Positions 1 to 9,288 of a stretch of 41,026 nt of DNA are shown in pieces. The notes under the pieces were generated by a model, which saw nothing but the letters and a program-made list of their open reading frames with translations, searched no databases and was not told the DNA's origin. This DNA is from Methanobacteriota archaeon. Lineage in GTDB: Archaea; Thermoplasmatota; Poseidoniia; Poseidoniales; Poseidoniaceae. The first letter of the stretch is position 1. Each line of letters starts with the position of its first letter. A program made the position numbers and the translations under genes. Location: NCBI GenBank assembly GCA_002699515.1, contig PAAW01000006.1, positions 1-41,026 of the forward strand, in the 5' to 3' direction.

Positions 1-1
1 T

Positions 2-325
2 ATTGAGGGGGACTTCATACCAGTAGAACAAAAAACAGGTAAAATACCTAATGAACCTCATTTAAGTCATAAAATACAATTGCTTGCTTATATTCATCTT
101 ATTGAATCATCTACTGGAAGAACACCACCTTATGGAGCATTACGTTATGGTTCTGAAATTGCTTTTCCAATTGAATGGAATGAAGAACATAGAAATTTAT
201 TGATGGAACACTTGAAAGAAATTCAAAGATTAACCGTAGAGGGTGGGGCAGAAAGAAATCATCAGCAAATCGGTAAATGTAGAAATTGTTCACGTAAACA
301 CGTGTGTACTGATTCCTTGACTTAA
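2..325 (+). CDS. Cas4/RecB-like PD-(D/E)XK exonuclease, C-terminal part (5' truncated at window edge)
   Basis: Frame 2 is open from position 2 (IEGDFIPVEQKTGKIPNEPHLSHKIQLLAYIHLIE...). Has D...PVEQK (D, E-x-K nuclease motif), QLLAY (QxxxY motif IV) and a C-terminal Cys cluster CRNCSRKHVC as in Cas4 Fe-S nucleases. Confidence 0.8.
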   Translation: MEGDFIPVEQKTGKIPNEPHLSHKIQLLAYIHLIESSTGRTPPYGALRYGSEIAFPIEWNEEHRNLLMEHLKEIQRLTVEGGAERNHQQIGKCRNCSRKHVCTDSLT

Positions 326-966
326 TTTATTTCTTCAACAACACAATCACTTTCTGTAAAACTAACACATTCAGAAGTAACAGTGATGATCGCTGCAAAA
401 TTATCTTTTGCTTCGACAACTTCAAAAATATTAAATCCATAACCTCTTGCTTCCACTTCTAAAGTCCAAATTCCAGGTGCTAAAGGAGGACGATGTACTT
501 CTACAATAGGTTCTATTGATTCACAAGCTTCTTTTTCATAGAAAATATCTCCCACAGAATTAATTATTTTGACATGTACAAATCTAGTAGCACAACTAAA
601 TGACGTGATATTCACATCTGTTGTGTCTTCAATAATATCTCGAATCTCTTTAGAAATATCTAAAGGATCTGGCATTGAAACACGTACATAAATAATCAAT
701 TCAGAAACACTTTCTGTAACTTCGAAAGTGGATGTATTTTGATAAGATTCTGATTGTGCAGATTGGAATGTATAACTGACATTTGTTTTTTCATCAATTT
801 CAACAATTAAGGGTTCACCCCTCATTAATTCTAGAGATTCTCTCATAGGTACTAGCCCAAAACAACCAGCAGAAGTAGAAACAATTAGTGAAATAAGAAT
901 TAACGTGATGACTCTATTTGTTCCTTTCATCAAACTACCCGAATTCTTTCTTATGCTTGAAACCAA
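322..966 (-). CDS. putative secreted lipoprotein, unknown function
   Basis: 214-aa ORF with hydrophobic N-terminus followed by lipobox-like STSAGC; internal Met (MKGTNRV) may be the true start. Convergent with the upstream nuclease, sharing a TTAA at the stops. Confidence 0.65.
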   Translation of the reverse strand: MVSSIRKNSGSLMKGTNRVITLILISLIVSTSAGCFGLVPMRESLELMRGEPLIVEIDEKTNVSYTFQSAQSESYQNTSTFEVTESVSELIIYVRVSMPDPLDISKEIRDIIEDTTDVNITSFSCATRFVHVKIINSVGDIFYEKEACESIEPIVEVHRPPLAPGIWTLEVEARGYGFNIFEVVEAKDNFAAIITVTSECVSFTESDCVVEEIN

Positions 967-1025
967 CGCCTAAAAATTAAAAATTCATACATATAATTGA
1001 TGAATGATGAATTGTTCGAATATTT

Positions 1026-1095
1026 TGCTCGAATGAAGCGAAGAGGGTCAGCCGAGCCTTATGGTGATGACGAACCCTATGAGTGCTGACGAGCA
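1026..1095 (+). ncRNA. candidate structured small RNA, C/D-box-like
   Basis: Intergenic block clearly more GC-rich than its surroundings. Terminal stem TGCTCG(1026-1031)/CGAGCA(1090-1095), consensus GTGATGA (1064-1070), CTGA (1086-1089) abutting the stem, degenerate ATGAAGC (1033-1039) and CCGA (1052-1055). Confidence 0.35.
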
Positions 1096-3948
1096 TTATT
1101 CAAACTTTGCTCCACATATTTGACATGATTTTGCATCTATCGGTATGTCTGCTCCACAACCACCACATTCTGCTGTTTTTTCTGTAGATTCTTCCGTGTG
1201 TTCTTCTACTTCCTCAGTAATTTCCTCAATCTCTTCTACAGTTTTTTGAACCTCTTTATGGATTACATCATCAGAATCATCAAATGTAAAGTCAGTTTCA
1301 ATATTTGGTAATTGATTTCCTACAAATTCACCTTTACCTTCAAGGTGTTCTTTATTAGTTCCTAAGCCAATTTTAACATTATCTCCTGGCATAACTCCTT
1401 CTTCACCAGTTAATGCATATAGTTCAGCTCTCATTCCAGCATCACTTGCTGTAAATTCCACATCTTCATCCTTAAGTGCCTTTAAATCAGTCTTCGAGGC
1501 TAATATGTCATCCATATTTTCAATTTGTTTTCCTCTTTGAGAAATTAATTCGGAATCTTCATCCACTATCCTCATTACAATATCTTCATCTTCAACTGTA
1601 ATGTCTATAGTTTCATCTTCAAGTAATTCTGCCTCTTGTTTTGAACGTACATTTTCAACCTCAGTTTCAGCTTCAACAATACGTTCATCCCAATCAGATT
1701 CTAATTGATCTTCTTTAAAGCCCATATCTGCGATATCTGAGGCAAATTGAGTAGATCCTTTTATGATTACATCTAAGTCTTCATCTTCATCTGTAAAGAC
1801 ATTTACAACACCACTAAATTTTGGATTGTATTTGCAGCCATATTGGAATTTACCTTTAGTATTAAATTCGTGCAAAAATTCATCATGGTCTTCAAGATCA
1901 CCAGAATGGAATAGTAATTGCCCCTCTTCATCAAGAGACTTAGCAGATACAGTATGTTTGTTTTCTTCATCATAATTTGTCCACATTACTTTGTCTCCAA
2001 TAGAAATATTCAATTCTTCAGGGTCATATCCATCATTTTCAATATCCACATAGATTACGTTAGACAAATCAATTCTTTGTCTTGTTAAAATCACTCCTGC
2101 AACTAAAGCAATAATTAACACAAGTGTAAATGGGATTAATAATTTTAAGAAATCAGTTGAATCTTCAGTTTCAATATTTAATAATGAATCAGGTGGATCA
2201 ATTTGCAAAGTCATTGTATAATCTTGTCCATTCCCCTCTACAAAAATCAATTTTAATTGATATAGTCCTGTAGAATTTGGAGTAAAATCACATTCAAAAG
2301 GTTCTATTTTATCTTGCTCTGTAAATGTCAATATTTCCGAATCAATTAGTACGTCATCATTTCTACATTCAATTGTTTGACTTCCAGAATCTGAAGATTC
2401 AACATCGATTTGAAGATTATGATTAGTATCCATGATATATGGTTGACTTGGGGTGATGTTAAGACTATACAAATCAAAATTTACTACAAATGGAATATCT
2501 ACATTCATTGAAACTTGATCTGTATTATCTAAATTATTAGAATCCATCCAAGCAGTATCTGGTTGCCACAAAACACTAAATGTTTGTTCTCCCTTAGTTA
2601 ATCCCGTTTCAACTTCAATAGGTATTGTTTCTAAAACATTAGGATTAAGGCTTAGTTCAAAAGGACCATAAGAAGAACCTCTCCAATTTGCAGATAATGT
2701 CCCTGATGATACAACTTGACCTGTATTTTGGATATTAACATACCATGTGTAATTACTTTCAATATTTATCACATCATTTGGAGGTTCTTGAATCTCGATA
2801 ATAATATTTGGTGAATCTGCTAATTGGAATGTAGAACTAATGATGTCGTTACTATTATCCCCATTATGTTCAACATTTGAATCAATAATTAAGGAAACAT
2901 CATGTGTACCAATTGAAAATGAATTTATATCCTCATAATCAAATTCTAATGTAACTTCTTGTTGATTTGTATCAGAATTCCAAATTATATTTTCAAAAAG
3001 ATGAATTTCACTTTCATCTGTAGAATCTATAAGTAGAATTTCTATTGGTATAATATTTGTATCTTCTCCAATATTGCTTGGTTCAGTTGCGACAATAATT
3101 GTAGATAATGTCCAGGGGCCATTTACAGAAGCATCAGAATCCCCAGTCGTGGTTACAACGAGTTCGTTTAAGAAATACATATCAGGGACATCAGTAATTA
3201 CTAAATACCCATTCCAATTGTTATTTTGATCACTTAGTTCATCAATTTCATAATTAGAATCAACAGCAATTTGTATTGTCCAAGTGCCTGTTTGTGGAGC
3301 TGTAGAATTAAAAGAAATAATTGTAGATAAGCCAGCATCTAGTGATTCAAGTGTACTACTTTTGCTTATTCCACTACCTTCAATAATAAGAGAAACACTA
3401 TTTGGATTAGATATTAATGTACCTTGATTTAAAATTGAAACATTTACAAAAAACAAATCATTTTCATGAAGATTATCGTTTGGTGAAATCTCAACATTTT
3501 CAATAATTAAATCTGGTAATCCTTGAACTGCAAATGGTTTGAAAACAGGATTTGAAAAAGTATCAGATACAGAATCTAATATTTGGACATATATTCCTTG
3601 ATCATTAATATTTACATCTTGCCAAATTACCGTAATATTTGTTTGAGAGTCTGTTATTCCATCACTTGCATCAAGAGACATGTGTTGGATTTTCCATGGG
3701 TTTCCTGCTTCATATGTATTTTTGTAAAAATAGACATCTACTTCTGTAACTTCATTATTACTATTATTCAAAGTTGATTTGATTGAAATTGGTGTACCAG
3801 CTACAGGGTTTTCAGGAGTAATTGTAATTGAATCATTAGTGAAACTTACTCCCTCAACAGTTGCAGCATGAGCAACTGTAAGTATTGTAGATAATAATGG
3901 AACTAACATAAAAATTATTACAATTGAACTAAACTTCTTTGGTCCCAT
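1096..3948 (-). CDS. large membrane-anchored surface protein: signal peptide, CARDB-like repeats, TM helix, degenerate cupredoxin domain, acidic linker, C-terminal zinc ribbon
   Basis: 950-aa ORF; signal peptide MGPKKFSSIVIIFMLVPLLSTILTVAHAA; PDLIIENVEISP-type CARDB segments; TM LLIPFTLVLIIALVAGVIL; cupredoxin-like VIYVDIENDGYDPEELNISIGDKVMWTNYDEENKHTV...YGCKYNPKFSGVVNVF; ribbon CGGCGADIPIDAKSCQICGAKF. Confidence 0.8.
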   Translation of the reverse strand: MGPKKFSSIVIIFMLVPLLSTILTVAHAATVEGVSFTNDSITITPENPVAGTPISIKSTLNNSNNEVTEVDVYFYKNTYEAGNPWKIQHMSLDASDGITDSQTNITVIWQDVNINDQGIYVQILDSVSDTFSNPVFKPFAVQGLPDLIIENVEISPNDNLHENDLFFVNVSILNQGTLISNPNSVSLIIEGSGISKSSTLESLDAGLSTIISFNSTAPQTGTWTIQIAVDSNYEIDELSDQNNNWNGYLVITDVPDMYFLNELVVTTTGDSDASVNGPWTLSTIIVATEPSNIGEDTNIIPIEILLIDSTDESEIHLFENIIWNSDTNQQEVTLEFDYEDINSFSIGTHDVSLIIDSNVEHNGDNSNDIISSTFQLADSPNIIIEIQEPPNDVINIESNYTWYVNIQNTGQVVSSGTLSANWRGSSYGPFELSLNPNVLETIPIEVETGLTKGEQTFSVLWQPDTAWMDSNNLDNTDQVSMNVDIPFVVNFDLYSLNITPSQPYIMDTNHNLQIDVESSDSGSQTIECRNDDVLIDSEILTFTEQDKIEPFECDFTPNSTGLYQLKLIFVEGNGQDYTMTLQIDPPDSLLNIETEDSTDFLKLLIPFTLVLIIALVAGVILTRQRIDLSNVIYVDIENDGYDPEELNISIGDKVMWTNYDEENKHTVSAKSLDEEGQLLFHSGDLEDHDEFLHEFNTKGKFQYGCKYNPKFSGVVNVFTDEDEDLDVIIKGSTQFASDIADMGFKEDQLESDWDERIVEAETEVENVRSKQEAELLEDETIDITVEDEDIVMRIVDEDSELISQRGKQIENMDDILASKTDLKALKDEDVEFTASDAGMRAELYALTGEEGVMPGDNVKIGLGTNKEHLEGKGEFVGNQLPNIETDFTFDDSDDVIHKEVQKTVEEIEEITEEVEEHTEESTEKTAECGGCGADIPIDAKSCQICGAKFE

Positions 3949-4046
3949 AATACCACTAGGTTAAATGTTGCACATTAACCTTGGTAACAATATTTGCATA
4001 TTTGGTACTGATGATTAAATGTGATTTTTGTATGATAATGCCTTAA

Positions 4047-5678
4047 TTGAACGCAAGTATTGAAGCGGTTGTACGCTCTGGTGTATTTGTTCCGATGTCA
4101 AAACATGCGCGTTCACTAGTCCTTTTTTTAGGGATCATTTTATTTTTCAACACATATGCTGGCATGATATCTTTAGAAGAATCATCGAACTTAGATTCGA
4201 AATTAGATGCCAATGAAAGTACTTCTGGCCGCTCAAATCCAGTAATTTCAGATTTTTCTGTTCGTAGTCCTCAGTTAGGGGATGGTTTAACACCATCTTC
4301 TAGAGCATGGTTTTCATTAGCAGAAAGTGAAACACTTGAATTTTCTTGGGACGCTAGTGATGATAACCTTGATTTTGCCTCATTATCAAATGTACCTGGA
4401 GGAAGTCCTTCACCTGATGTAAGCCCATATAATTGGGGATGGGACATTATTGGAGGATTAACAGAGGGAGTTTACAACCCTGTATTGACGGTTCAAGATC
4501 AAGATTCTAATGTGGCAACAGCAACAGTATATATTGGAATAGATAGAACAGGGCCAACAATCGGGACTCCAAGTTTAAAATATAATCAGAATGGAATTAC
4601 TACTTCTATTTCTTCAGGTGAATGGATATCTACAAATGAAGTAAACGTTTCTAATCTCAATGTTGGTGTCACTGATAATGGTGGTGTTGGTGCAGATTCA
4701 TATGAGTATCAAATATTGCCTGATGGTTTAGGTTGGCAGTCAATTTCCTCATCAGGTAGTGCTTCAATTCCAGTTGGTTATGGAGAATTAATTTTACAAT
4801 TCAGAGCTATTGATTTATTAGGAAATCAAGGAGATATTGTAAACTTTTCATTAAATGTTGATACTTTAAATCCAAATTTTCATGGTTGGACTATTCCAGA
4901 AATAACAACTAGTACTGTTCAAAATATTCCAATTTCGTTTATGAGTTCTGATGTCAATTCAGGAATTGACTCTAGTAACACATTCATCGAATATGGCTTC
5001 GATTTAGACGGCACGGGCAATGCTCCCGATGATGGAAATGGATGGACATCACTTTCAACTACAATTGGTGAGGACTTACAAACATTTTCGGCATTACTTT
5101 CTGGAATAATTTGGGATTTTAAAGAAAATCAATATTTAATGCTCAGAACAACGATCACAGATAATGCAGGTAATCAGAAAATTACAGATCCGATGTTTGT
5201 AACAATTTTACCAGGGGTTGACCTTTCTTGGGACTTCACTCAATTAGATAGATTGATTGTTCGAACTGGAAGTGGACAAGTGTTCACATTATCGTCTTCA
5301 ATAGTTTCAAATGAACCATTTTCAGATTCATTTGAGGCGATTTTACAAATAGCACCCGCAGATAGAAATTCTGATGTTGAATGGACAACAATTAGTACAG
5401 AAACAATACCTATTGGAAGTATGACTGATTTAGTACATGATATTGATTGGACCTTTTCATTGACTAGTGGAGGACAATGGGATGTTCGAGTATTAATTGA
5501 TTCAAGTGAAATAATTGATGAAAGAGATGAAAGTAATAATGACCGTTATTTGATTGTTGCAGGAGCAGATGGAGAACAAGTTGTAGGAATAGTTTCAAGT
5601 TTCACTCCATCATTAATTTCTTTACTAATTAGTGGTTTATGTGTTTCCATAATAATTAATCGGAAAACATCCGAGTGA
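4047..5678 (+). CDS. secreted/anchored protein with Ig-like and CARDB-like domains, C-terminal TM
   Basis: 543-aa ORF; hydrophobic signal (SLVLFLGIILFFNTYAG), Ig-like repeats (DRTGPTIGTPSL...), ERDESNNDRYLIV CARDB-like segment, C-terminal hydrophobic segment plus NRKTSE. Start may be an internal Met. Confidence 0.7.
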   Translation: MNASIEAVVRSGVFVPMSKHARSLVLFLGIILFFNTYAGMISLEESSNLDSKLDANESTSGRSNPVISDFSVRSPQLGDGLTPSSRAWFSLAESETLEFSWDASDDNLDFASLSNVPGGSPSPDVSPYNWGWDIIGGLTEGVYNPVLTVQDQDSNVATATVYIGIDRTGPTIGTPSLKYNQNGITTSISSGEWISTNEVNVSNLNVGVTDNGGVGADSYEYQILPDGLGWQSISSSGSASIPVGYGELILQFRAIDLLGNQGDIVNFSLNVDTLNPNFHGWTIPEITTSTVQNIPISFMSSDVNSGIDSSNTFIEYGFDLDGTGNAPDDGNGWTSLSTTIGEDLQTFSALLSGIIWDFKENQYLMLRTTITDNAGNQKITDPMFVTILPGVDLSWDFTQLDRLIVRTGSGQVFTLSSSIVSNEPFSDSFEAILQIAPADRNSDVEWTTISTETIPIGSMTDLVHDIDWTFSLTSGGQWDVRVLIDSSEIIDERDESNNDRYLIVAGADGEQVVGIVSSFTPSLISLLISGLCVSIIINRKTSE

Positions 5679-6431
5679 TTATTCTTCAGACCAATCAATA
5701 TTTTCATCATCACTTAGCGACATTAGTTCTACCAAATCTTCTTCATTATTGATGTCTGGTTGTGAATTTTTATATTTACGATTTCTTCTTTCTGCAATAT
5801 TGCTTAATCCTGGAACTAAATGTTCAAATCCAAGAGATGTTTCTTTTGTTTCAATAGATTCAAGAGATTTAGAAGAAATTCTATGTTTTTTACGTACAAC
5901 TTCAAGCTTTTTCAATACAGGCCCATGTTCTGCACCATTTAGTAGACTTTTTATTGCATCACTAGCCATAGGTAATCCTATATCATCTCCAATTATTACG
6001 ATTGTACCTCCGTAAACAGTAAGTTCACAATTAGTTAATGCTTCAATTCTTTTACGTATTTTACCTTCAGAACCAATAATCCTTGATCTAATTCTACGTT
6101 GTTGATTTGCTTTTTTACCCACAAATGATTTCAATTCAATTAATTCAAATAACATTTCATCATCAAGTAAAGACATTGCTTTTTTTGGATTCATACCTCT
6201 TCCAATTGCTTTAATGACATCTGGTAATTTCATCATCATTAATGGGTCAAAAGAACCAGGCTTTCCCCATGTTATGATTACATCTCCAGATTCTGAATCT
6301 ATTACAATTGATTTACAACCACTTTTTTCATGAAGCATGCGTTTTGTCTCTCCTCCTTTCCCAATAATCATTGCGATCCTCTTTTTTGGGATCTTGAGGC
6401 TGCTCTCCATATTCGGTGCTGACATATACAT
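5679..6431 (-). CDS. KH-domain protein, archaeal Dim2/Krr1/Pno1-like ribosome assembly factor
   Basis: Two KH domains: LKIPKKRIAMIIGKGGETKRMLHEKSGCKSIVID and RIRSRIIGSEGKIRKRIEALTNCELTVYGGTIVIIG; RGMNPKKAMSLLDD segment typical of the family. Confidence 0.88.
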   Translation of the reverse strand: MYMSAPNMESSLKIPKKRIAMIIGKGGETKRMLHEKSGCKSIVIDSESGDVIITWGKPGSFDPLMMMKLPDVIKAIGRGMNPKKAMSLLDDEMLFELIELKSFVGKKANQQRRIRSRIIGSEGKIRKRIEALTNCELTVYGGTIVIIGDDIGLPMASDAIKSLLNGAEHGPVLKKLEVVRKKHRISSKSLESIETKETSLGFEHLVPGLSNIAERRNRKYKNSQPDINNEEDLVELMSLSDDENIDWSEE

Positions 6432-6439
6432 TAGTTTTG

Positions 6440-6461
6440 AACATCGCGATGTTTTTTTTTT
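6440..6461. promoter_or_regulatory. perfect palindrome AACATCGCGATGTT followed by T10, between divergent genes
   Basis: AACATCGCGATGTT at 6440-6453 overlaps a T10 run at 6452-6461, in the divergent gap between the KH-protein start (6431) and the MFS start (6500). Confidence 0.4.
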
Positions 6462-6499
6462 AGCAACTTGTTAAGGCAAGTCCTTCTCAGGATTGATTA

Positions 6500-7801
6500 A
6501 TGGCAGAAGCAAATGTCCAAGTTTCTAAAAATTCGAGCCTTTTAGATGAATTAGAAGTAGGTTATTTTGAGCTATTAAGGAAAAATCCAACATACACGCG
6601 TTTTTGGCTTTCATTCTTAATTTCCAATGGAGGAACATGGTTTAACACAATTGCTGTTTTTGTATTAGTGATAGAGATAACAGGTTCAGAATTAGCATTA
6701 GGAGGAATTATGGCATTAAGGATGCTGGCTTTTTCATTACCACAACCATTTACTGGAATGTTAGCAGACATGTATAGTCGTAAAAAAATAATGATAATTG
6801 CAAACTTAATTAGCGCTTTAGTTGCTTTAGGGCTGATTTTTGCAAATAATACTGAAAATTTAATTCTAATTTATATATTTGTAATTTTATTAATGGCATT
6901 ACATGCTTTAGAAGTGCCTGCATCTAGAGCAGCACTTCCTAATATTGTGAAGGAAAATGAATTGTTAACTGCAAATGCAATTGATACTGCTACATGGTCT
7001 GCTATGCTTGGTTTAGGGTGTGCTTTAGGGGGATTTGTAACTGCAAAGTATGGAGTAAATATTGCATTTATTGTAGATGCTATAAGTTTTGTAATTGCAG
7101 CATTATTTATTTATTCAATTAAGATACCTCAAAATAATCAAGAAAAAGAAAAAGGCTCAATTATTAAAAATGGAATAAAAAATATTTTTTATGGTTGGAA
7201 GTATATTTCAGGAAAAAAAGAAGTTTTGAGGTTAGTTTTTGCTAAGTCAATTTGGACAATAGGAGGAGGAGGATTAGTATTTTTAATTGTATTAGTAGGA
7301 GATAATATTGGTTTTGATGATTTTGCTATTGGTGTTGGAGTCATGTTTTTAGCAAGGGCTATTGGTGTTGGAGTCGGTCCACTTGTTTCAAGATCATTGT
7401 TTAAAGATAGAGAGAAATGGAAATATCTTATTGGTTTATTGATTAGTGTTAGTGGAATATTTTACTTCATATTTGGATTATTGGAATGGACCATGCTGTC
7501 TATTTCTTTAATTATTTTTTCACATGCAGCAAGTGGTTCGAATTGGGTATTATCTAATGTAATGTTACAAGAGAGGGTTCCAGATGAATGGAGAGGGCGT
7601 GTTTTTGGAACAGATTTATGGCTCATGGCACTTTTTAATTCAGCATCAGCTTTTTTAGCAAGTATTTTTGTAGATCAAAATTATCTTAGTTTGAGAGATG
7701 CAATATTAGTTTTTGCAATGTTACAAATAATAATTGGTCTATTATTTTCTTTTTGGATGGTACGCGGTTTTGATGAAGATGTTTCTAAATCAATTAATTA
7801 A
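6500..7801 (+). CDS. MFS transporter
   Basis: 433 aa, about 12 hydrophobic segments, MFS motif-A-like GMLADMYSRKKIMI; EntS/MFS_3-like layout. Confidence 0.85.
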   Translation: MAEANVQVSKNSSLLDELEVGYFELLRKNPTYTRFWLSFLISNGGTWFNTIAVFVLVIEITGSELALGGIMALRMLAFSLPQPFTGMLADMYSRKKIMIIANLISALVALGLIFANNTENLILIYIFVILLMALHALEVPASRAALPNIVKENELLTANAIDTATWSAMLGLGCALGGFVTAKYGVNIAFIVDAISFVIAALFIYSIKIPQNNQEKEKGSIIKNGIKNIFYGWKYISGKKEVLRLVFAKSIWTIGGGGLVFLIVLVGDNIGFDDFAIGVGVMFLARAIGVGVGPLVSRSLFKDREKWKYLIGLLISVSGIFYFIFGLLEWTMLSISLIIFSHAASGSNWVLSNVMLQERVPDEWRGRVFGTDLWLMALFNSASAFLASIFVDQNYLSLRDAILVFAMLQIIIGLLFSFWMVRGFDEDVSKSIN

Positions 7802-8726
7802 GAATATCATACATTATTTCAGCTAATTCAAAATCAAGACCTTGTTTAGCACCCCAATCAATTAACCTTTGGACATCCCTAACTAGGAATTCTTTTGCAT
7901 GTGGGTGTTTATCTGAAACAGCTTGGCCCACATCAATAACTATCGGTTCATCATTATGCCAAAGAATGTTGTAATCAGAAAAATCAGCATGCACTAATTT
8001 GGCTTCATGCCAACAAATACGGATAAAATCTTTTAACTTTTCAAATACTTTTTCTGGGTTTTCAATATTAACATCACGAAGACGTGGTGCAGGTCTCTCC
8101 TCATTTCCGATATATGACATTACCAAAATATTTTGATGGATTCCCATTGGTTCAGGAACATTAAGTCCACACTTTCTCATTCTAAGCAAATTACGATGTT
8201 CCTTACGAACCCAAACAGTAACTAAATCACGATGTTTTCTTTTTAATCCACCAAATCGAGGGTCACCTTCAATATATTTTATTAGGTTTTTGAAAACAGC
8301 ATTTGATGTATGAAATATTTTTACTGCAATTACTCCATCTACTCCAAGTCCATGAAATACATGAGCTTCTTTACCTCTTGCTATTGGCCAATTAATTTGA
8401 CCAATTTCTCCTGCTTGCATTAGTTTATACACTCCAAGCAAAGTCATTCTGTCAAATACTTGGTCAAAGACTCTACGATCTACCCATTCAAATTTTCCAG
8501 TACCAATCGCCCCTTGGATTTTCTGCTCTATTTCATTGAACATTTGTTTATACTTTGGCTCAACCATCCATTTCCAACGTTGACCTGGGTCTTTTAAATG
8601 GTTAGACTCATATTTACGAGAGATTCTTTTCTTTTTTCTAATATTTTCTTCAATTTCTCCAAATTCATTAACTAAATCATCCCAAGATTGCGGAAATGGC
8701 TCATTTAAGTCCTCAGGATCTACCAT
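7794..8726 (-). CDS. rio1: RIO1-type serine/threonine protein kinase
   Basis: ARGKEAHVFHG (RIO-type nucleotide loop), LVHADFSDYNILWHNDEPIVIDVGQAVSDKHPHAKEFL (catalytic and metal-binding loops). Confidence 0.93.
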   Translation of the reverse strand: MVDPEDLNEPFPQSWDDLVNEFGEIEENIRKKKRISRKYESNHLKDPGQRWKWMVEPKYKQMFNEIEQKIQGAIGTGKFEWVDRRVFDQVFDRMTLLGVYKLMQAGEIGQINWPIARGKEAHVFHGLGVDGVIAVKIFHTSNAVFKNLIKYIEGDPRFGGLKRKHRDLVTVWVRKEHRNLLRMRKCGLNVPEPMGIHQNILVMSYIGNEERPAPRLRDVNIENPEKVFEKLKDFIRICWHEAKLVHADFSDYNILWHNDEPIVIDVGQAVSDKHPHAKEFLVRDVQRLIDWGAKQGLDFELAEIMYDILN

Positions 8727-8735
8727 AGATTACCA

Positions 8736-9269
8736 TCATCCAAACAAATCATCGATATCATCGGAATTAATATCTTCATCGTCATTAGATTCAGTATTGT
8801 CATCATTAGTTTCATCATCTTCTGAATTAGTATTTTTAGGGGAATCGCTCCAAATTCCACTATCATCAGTTTCTTCTTGTAATTCCTCGCCTGAACCAAA
8901 TAAATCTACAATTTCAGGTAAAACACCCTTTCTTGATAAATAAATTGCTTGAGTTTTAGAATATCTATGTTTAACATCTGCTTTACTATCTTGAAAGTCC
9001 CAAGGCCATACAATAATTAAATCACCTTCACGAACCCATTGTCTTCTACGCATTTTTCCAGGAATTCTTGCCATTCTTGTTTTCCCATCAGCACAAATTA
9101 CACTTACTCTTCTTCCTCCAAGAATATTGTCAGCAATGGCAAACATTTCATTGATTTTTATATTTGGCATTAAAACTCTTATTGGACCAACATCAGATTC
9201 AAGTCTTGCTAATTCTTCATTGTCGACCTTCTCTTGAAAACGTCTGCCCATGGTTTGCCGTCTCAACAC
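8736..9269 (-). CDS. eif1A: translation initiation factor aIF1A with extended acidic C-terminal tail
   Basis: S1/OB-fold GGRRVSVICADGKTRMARIPGKMRRRQWVREGDLIIVWPWDFQDSKADVKHRYSKTQ; acidic tail ending DDEDINSDDIDDLFG. True start probably the internal MGRRFQEK. Confidence 0.93.
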   Translation of the reverse strand: MLRRQTMGRRFQEKVDNEELARLESDVGPIRVLMPNIKINEMFAIADNILGGRRVSVICADGKTRMARIPGKMRRRQWVREGDLIIVWPWDFQDSKADVKHRYSKTQAIYLSRKGVLPEIVDLFGSGEELQEETDDSGIWSDSPKNTNSEDDETNDDNTESNDDEDINSDDIDDLFG

Positions 9270-9288
9270 CTTGATTTAAACAAGATGC

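Noticed and set aside
322-325. Convergent genes sharing TTAA at stops, with similar overlaps at 7794-7801 and 38764-38769
   Set aside because: Real, but typical of compact streamlined genomes.
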